64,000 nucleotides of DNA, taken from the NCBI RefSeq assembly GCF_009680455.1, contig NZ_WKRD01000008.1, positions 65,876 to 129,875 on the forward strand, read 5' to 3'. Both the position numbers and the translations under genes were made by a program. Positions 60,061-64,000 of the stretch are shown here, in pieces. Source of the stretch: Lachnospira eligens (GTDB lineage: Bacteria; Bacillota; Clostridia; Lachnospirales; Lachnospiraceae). Position 1 is the first letter of the stretch; every line of letters begins with the position of its first letter. The notes beneath the pieces were generated by a model. It was given only the letters and a program-made list of their open reading frames with translations, had not been told where the DNA came from and did no database searches.

Positions 60061-60683
60061 AGCATATTGTTAAGCTGCTCAATAATATTATCACGGCTGA
60101 GACTTTTAAGCATTCCAGCTTTTTCTTTTAGTTTTCTGATATCGTCAAATCTGTCTGTTGCAGCATATATTATTGCAAGGTCAATGTAGTTTGAGGATAT
60201 ATCTGAGCCAATGCTGATTCCGTACTCAAGGAATGAAAGAGCATCAGCTGTGTCGTTGTTATCAATAAGCGCATGACCTAATGAAGCGATTGCTTTTATG
60301 AGTGTAGTGAAATTGTCATCATATTCAGTAAGCTCTGTAAGATTAGCAGCTCCATATGACAGCTTAAGCTCAGTGTTGCTTATTCCGGTAAGGTTAAGTA
60401 TTTTCTTATCTTTAAGTCCTGTAATTGTGTTGTATGAACGCATCATGCCAGAATTATTGGAAAGTAACTGGTTAAATGTTTCATTACCGGAATTAATCAG
60501 TGGAAGATTATCCGGAATTGATATATAATTAAGATTGCTAATGTCCTTACGGCGTACCTGATTGGCTCTTGATTCACGTTCAAGGAATTGCTGATTTCTT
60601 GATTTGTGATTCCTGGAGCTTCTTTTTATGGCAAACTGAAGGATGATTATGAGTATGATAAAATATGGCAGTATAAAATGCAT
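60054..60683 (-). CDS. Membrane-anchored TPR-like protein of unknown function
   Basis: A 209-residue protein with one N-terminal helix (about 3-18), a basic stretch (KRSSRNHKSRN), and a helical C-terminal half with TPR-like repeats (DNDTADALSFLEYGISIG, SSNYIDLAIIYAATDRFDDIRKL). The family is not recognised. It faces the exonuclease gene across a shared terminator, and its 5' end diverges from a tiny membrane protein. Confidence 0.65.
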   Translation of the reverse strand: MHFILPYFIILIIILQFAIKRSSRNHKSRNQQFLERESRANQVRRKDISNLNYISIPDNLPLINSGNETFNQLLSNNSGMMRSYNTITGLKDKKILNLTGISNTELKLSYGAANLTELTEYDDNFTTLIKAIASLGHALIDNNDTADALSFLEYGISIGSDISSNYIDLAIIYAATDRFDDIRKLKEKAGMLKSLSRDNIIEQLNNMLK

Positions 60684-60734
60684 GAATATATTCCTTTTCG
60701 TGTAGCCCCGCTGCTTAATTGTGTGGAGGTAATT

Positions 60735-60842
60735 ATGATTAATTTCAATAATAAGAAAACAAAAAGATGCTTTACCGGAATACTTATATTGATACTGATT
60801 GTAGCAATGGTTGTTCCTATGGTTGCATACCTTATACCTTAA
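60735..60842 (+). CDS. 35-residue membrane protein
   Basis: ATG 60735 follows TGGAGG by seven bases. The peptide has a basic start (NFNNKKTKR) and one membrane helix (ILILILIVAMVVPMVAYLI). Very similar short proteins, rich in VAMVVPMV, are common in Lachnospiraceae as far as I recall. A longer in-frame reading from 60606 lacks a ribosome site. Function unknown. Confidence 0.7.
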   Translation: MINFNNKKTKRCFTGILILILIVAMVVPMVAYLIP

Positions 60843-60926
60843 TATTGAATTGCTTCACTGAAGAAGCTATATAAGAGTATAGAATTATTAACAATTTTAT
60901 GCAACATTTTTGGAGAGATAAGTGAT

Positions 60927-61868
60927 ATGAAAAGAGGAAAAGTGTCTGATACAATTCTTGACAGGTCTGTTTTCAAACTGCTTGGCAGGAGAGGAAATAC
61001 TTCAAAACCGGCATATGGACAGGATGCGGCGCATATACATAGTCAGGGATGGGATACGCTTGCAGCTGCTGCAACAGGAAGTCTGGCTGTATATAGGGCA
61101 GTTAATAACATAAGTGCAGCAGGTGGTGCGGCTGATTGTATTATGAATACAATTATAATAGATGAGAAATCAAGGGAAATACGTCTTAAGGAGATAATAA
61201 AGGAACTTGACAGACAGTGTCAGGTTGTTGGTGTAGGAATTGCAGGAGGTCATACTACAGTATGTCCGAATGTTAACAGTCCGGTTGTTTCTGTTACTGC
61301 AATTGGGCATAAGCTCAGAACACATCAGAAAGCTGTTGCAGGGCAGGATATTGTTATGACAAAGCATATAGGAATGAGTGGTATTAGAACTGTTATATCA
61401 CACAAAAGGGATGAGATACTTAATGTTTTGCCAGAGGACGTTATTAATAAGGCATTTGCTGCTGATGAAGAACTCATTATAGCTAAAGAGGCACAGATAT
61501 TTATAAAGCAGAATATTGACGGGGCAATGCATGATGCATCGGAAGGCGGCATATTTGCGGCACTGTGGGATATGGCCGAATATTCAGGTACAGGTCTGGA
61601 TATAGATTTGAGGCATATTTCCGTAAAACAGGAGATAATTGAAATATGTGAATTATTTAATATCAATCCATATATATTGGATTCTATGGGATGTTTGTTA
61701 ATGACATGTGAAAATGGATGTGATATAGTAAATACAATGAAGCAGAATGGAATTGAGGCCGCTGTCATTGGTAAGATAACTGATGGTAACAACCGGATTA
61801 TTCACAATACAGAGGAAGACAGATATTTAGGGCTTCCTGAACAGGATGAAATATACAGATTTATATAA
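60927..61868 (+). CDS. AIR-synthase-related protein (HypE/PurM fold)
   Basis: A 313-residue protein of the PurM/HypE/SelD ATP-binding superfamily: KLLGRRGN, YGQDAAHI, VGVGIAGGHTTVCPNV, then HDASEGGIFAALWDMAEYSG and ILDSMGCLLMTC. It is shorter than HypE, and no hydrogenase genes are near. Homologs occur as 'AIR synthase-related' genes in Clostridia with unknown substrate. It is followed 20 bases later by an Lrp regulator and an aminotransferase, so a link with amino acid metabolism is possible. Confidence 0.8.
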   Translation: MKRGKVSDTILDRSVFKLLGRRGNTSKPAYGQDAAHIHSQGWDTLAAAATGSLAVYRAVNNISAAGGAADCIMNTIIIDEKSREIRLKEIIKELDRQCQVVGVGIAGGHTTVCPNVNSPVVSVTAIGHKLRTHQKAVAGQDIVMTKHIGMSGIRTVISHKRDEILNVLPEDVINKAFAADEELIIAKEAQIFIKQNIDGAMHDASEGGIFAALWDMAEYSGTGLDIDLRHISVKQEIIEICELFNINPYILDSMGCLLMTCENGCDIVNTMKQNGIEAAVIGKITDGNNRIIHNTEEDRYLGLPEQDEIYRFI

Positions 61869-61887
61869 TTAGCAGGAGGATTGCGTT

Positions 61888-62370
61888 ATGAGAGAGAAGA
61901 TTCTTGATGTTCTTGAAAAGAATGGAAGGATAGACCTTAAGGAGATGGCTATTATGCTTGGCTATTCTGAAGCAGAGGTTGCCAATGAAATAGCGGATAT
62001 GGAGAAGGAACATATTATCTGCGGATATAATGCGGTCATTAACTGGGATAAGACTAGTGAAGAGAAAGTAACAGCACTTATTGAGGTTAAGGTTACTCCA
62101 CAGAGAGGATTAGGTTTTGACAGTATTGCAGAGCGCCTGTACAAATATGATGAAGTAACATCAGTTTATCTCATGTCAGGAGGCTTTGACTTTACTGTTA
62201 TTATAGAAGGCAAATCAATGAAGTCAGTGGCTCAGTTCGTCGCGGCGAAGCTCGCACCATTAGATTCAGTCCTTAGCACATCTACACATTTTGTGCTTAA
62301 GAAGTATAAGGACTATGGAACAATAATAGAGGACGAGGCTAAAGACGAAAGGATGCTGATTACACCATGA
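61888..62370 (+). CDS. Lrp/AsnC-family transcriptional regulator
   Basis: A 160-residue regulator with an N-terminal helix-turn-helix (ILDVLEKNGRIDLKEMAIML, EAEVANEIADMEKEHIICGY) and a C-terminal RAM ligand domain (TALIEVKVTPQRGLGFDSIA, SVYLMSGGFDFTVIIEG). AGGAGG stands before the ATG. It overlaps the aminotransferase start by four bases, so it probably controls that gene in response to an amino acid. Confidence 0.92.
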   Translation: MREKILDVLEKNGRIDLKEMAIMLGYSEAEVANEIADMEKEHIICGYNAVINWDKTSEEKVTALIEVKVTPQRGLGFDSIAERLYKYDEVTSVYLMSGGFDFTVIIEGKSMKSVAQFVAAKLAPLDSVLSTSTHFVLKKYKDYGTIIEDEAKDERMLITP

Positions 62371-63527
62371 GAAACCCATTATCACAGAAAATAACAGGCA
62401 TACAGCCATCAGGAATAAGAAAATTCTTTGATATTGTAAGTGAGATGCCTGATGCAATTTCGTTAGGAGTAGGCGAACCAGATTTTGATACTCCATGGAA
62501 TGTAAGAGAAGAAGGAATATATGCCCTTGAGAAGGGAAGAACATTTTACACATCTAATGCAGGTCTTAAGGAATTACGAGAAGAGATATGTAATTACCTT
62601 GCAAGAAAGATGAACCTTCATTATGATCCTATGAAGGAAGTACTTATAACAGTAGGTGGAAGTGAGGCAATTGATGTTGCATTAAGATGCATGTGTGACC
62701 CAGGGGATGAAGTGCTTATACCACAGCCAAGCTATGTATCTTATCTTCCATGTGCAATTATGGCTGATGCAAAGCCAGTGATAATAGAACTAAAGGAAGA
62801 GAATGAGTTCAAGCTTACTAAGGAAGAGCTGCTTGCCAGTATAACAGATAAGACTAAGGTACTTGTTATGCCATTTCCTAATAATCCAACAGGTGCTGTT
62901 ATGACAAGGGAGGAGCTTGAAGAGCTTGTACCTGTCATAATTGAGAAGGATATATATGTTATATCAGATGAGATATATTCAGCACTTACATATAATGGAG
63001 AGCATTGCTCAATAGGAAGTCTTCCAGGGATGAAGGAGAGAACTATCGTTATTAATGGTTTTTCTAAAGCATTTGCAATGACAGGGTGGAGACTTGGATA
63101 TGCGTGCGGTCCAAAGGAAATTATAAGCCAGATGACTAAGCTTCATCAGTTTGCAATTATGTGTGCACCTACTAACAGCCAGTTTGCTGCAATAGAAGCT
63201 CTTAAAAACTGTGATATGGAAGTTAATAAGATGGTTGAAGCTTATGACCAGAGAAGAAGATATCTCATGCATGCATTTAAGGAGATGGGACTTGACTGCT
63301 TTGAGCCATTTGGTGCATTTTATGTATTTCCTTCAATTAAGAAGTTTGGCTTATCTTCGGAAGAATTCGCAAACAGACTACTCAGGGAGCAGAAGCTGGC
63401 TGTTGTTCCTGGAACAGCATTTGGTGACTGTGGTGAAGGTTTTTTACGAATATCATATGCTTATTCAATTGACAACCTTAAACAAGGTCTTGAAAGAATA
63501 GAAAAGTTTATTAATACACTGAAGTAG
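62367..63527 (+). CDS. Class I/II pyridoxal-phosphate aminotransferase
   Basis: A 386-residue fold-type I aminotransferase: SLGVGEPDFDTPWNVREE, PFPNNPTGAVM, the Asp/Tyr site in VISDEIYSAL, the lysine in NGFSKAFAMTGWRLGYA, and the C-terminal Arg in FLRISYAYS. It belongs to the AspC/aromatic aminotransferase-like group. It is coupled to the Lrp regulator. The exact amino donor cannot be told. cheX follows 14 bases after the stop. Confidence 0.92.
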   Translation: MRNPLSQKITGIQPSGIRKFFDIVSEMPDAISLGVGEPDFDTPWNVREEGIYALEKGRTFYTSNAGLKELREEICNYLARKMNLHYDPMKEVLITVGGSEAIDVALRCMCDPGDEVLIPQPSYVSYLPCAIMADAKPVIIELKEENEFKLTKEELLASITDKTKVLVMPFPNNPTGAVMTREELEELVPVIIEKDIYVISDEIYSALTYNGEHCSIGSLPGMKERTIVINGFSKAFAMTGWRLGYACGPKEIISQMTKLHQFAIMCAPTNSQFAAIEALKNCDMEVNKMVEAYDQRRRYLMHAFKEMGLDCFEPFGAFYVFPSIKKFGLSSEEFANRLLREQKLAVVPGTAFGDCGEGFLRISYAYSIDNLKQGLERIEKFINTLK

Positions 63528-63541
63528 GGAGATGAATGAAT

Positions 63542-64000
63542 ATGGCAGAGATTAATGTCAACCATATTAATCCATTTCTGATGGCAGCAGGCACAATATT
63601 GCGTGATGCCTGTCAGATGGAGATGAGTATAGGAAAACCATATGTTAAAACAACTGAATTTGGAGAGGATTCAGTTATAATTATGATAGGTATTACAGGT
63701 GAGATGAGAGGTCAGGTCATGATAGCCATGAAGATTACCAAGGCATGTGAGATTGCATCAAAGATGATGATGGGGATGCCGGTTCCAGAGCTTGATGAGA
63801 TGGCAATGAGTGCAATAAGTGAACTTGGTAATATGATAATGGGTAATGCAGCGACTATTCTTTCAACTAAGGGAATTGGTATTGATATTACCCCACCTAC
63901 ATTATGCCGTGGAGCTATGAAGATTTCGCAGACATATGCCAGGAATATATGTATACCGATGTCTAGTGATGGTAGCATGGTTCTGGAACTTGATATTGCA
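63542..64000 (+). CDS. cheX: CheX-like chemotaxis phosphatase (5' part)
   Basis: 153 residues are visible, with the frame still open at the window edge. It begins EINVNHINPFLMAAGTILRD and contains the CheC/CheX phosphatase motif region ELDEMAMSAISELGNMIMGN, where the E..N pair removes phosphate from CheY. The visible length is close to a whole CheX. It fits with the chemoreceptor at 37910 and indicates a motile organism. Confidence 0.88.
   Translation, partial: MAEINVNHINPFLMAAGTILRDACQMEMSIGKPYVKTTEFGEDSVIIMIGITGEMRGQVMIAMKITKACEIASKMMMGMPVPELDEMAMSAISELGNMIMGNAATILSTKGIGIDITPPTLCRGAMKISQTYARNICIPMSSDGSMVLELDIA

Noticed and set aside
1..64000. tRNA or rRNA genes
   Set aside because: No cloverleaf ending in CCA or rRNA-like sequence was noticed in the gaps; the gaps hold arrays, leaders and terminators.

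Overview
The window is a low-GC Firmicute chromosome, most likely Lachnospiraceae. The evidence is AT-rich codon use, strong AGGAGG ribosome sites, the conserved spoVT-rqcP-yabP-yabQ-divIC-spoIIE-tilS-hpt-ftsH order, a T-box and a preQ1 leader, chemotaxis and c-di-GMP genes, and a GH28 pectin enzyme. The pectin enzyme beside a shortened spoIIE suggests a motile, pectin-using gut species of the Lachnospira/[Eubacterium] eligens type; that placement is inference.

Layout. 1-377: end of iorB. 402-19372: an accessory island headed by an Agr-type quorum-sensing set (LytTR regulator, sensor kinase, AgrB, and a 43-residue AgrD whose ring-forming Cys is replaced by Ser). Two related exporter modules follow (lipoprotein, two FtsX/MacB-like permeases, near-identical ATPases), the first preceded by a small secreted protein. 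Then come two paralogous membrane-anchored beta-propeller proteins and a large permease. Copies of the agrB promoter are scattered through the island, and three promoters carry a 21-bp-period direct repeat that fits a LytTR regulator. 19462-21891: queT with a preQ1-I riboswitch, small membrane proteins and an amidohydrolase. 22570-37849: sulfate assimilation (aprAB, cysDN, sbp, cysTWA), interrupted between sbp and cysT by about 6 kb holding an antiporter with an attenuator leader, an AAA-ATPase/nuclease-fold protein, and a YtrA-type regulator with a DUF5808 membrane protein. A fossil of an sbp 3' end remains just before cysT.

37910-46166: a chemoreceptor fused to a PilZ domain, T-box-controlled cstA, an intracellular GH28, and a PadR/membrane-protein pair with palindromic operators. 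46376-53478: the syntenic sporulation/division/tRNA/ftsH block, with an RNA hairpin over the spoVT ribosome site and a spoIIE reduced to its phosphatase end. 53735-64000: GH13 glucosidase, a catalytically dead SGNH protein, trmD, a PAS-GGDEF cyclase, an exonuclease, an AIR-synthase-like protein, an Lrp regulator with an aminotransferase, and the start of cheX.

Two things look new. The first is the serine-AgrD island with its duplicated promoter cassette and exporter modules. The second is a family of hairpin arrays at five intergenic loci (21 units). The hairpins repeat every 84-85 bp, or 73-74 bp at one locus, which is close to whole DNA helical turns. These arrays sit upstream of the beta-propeller genes and at the borders of the sulfate genes.
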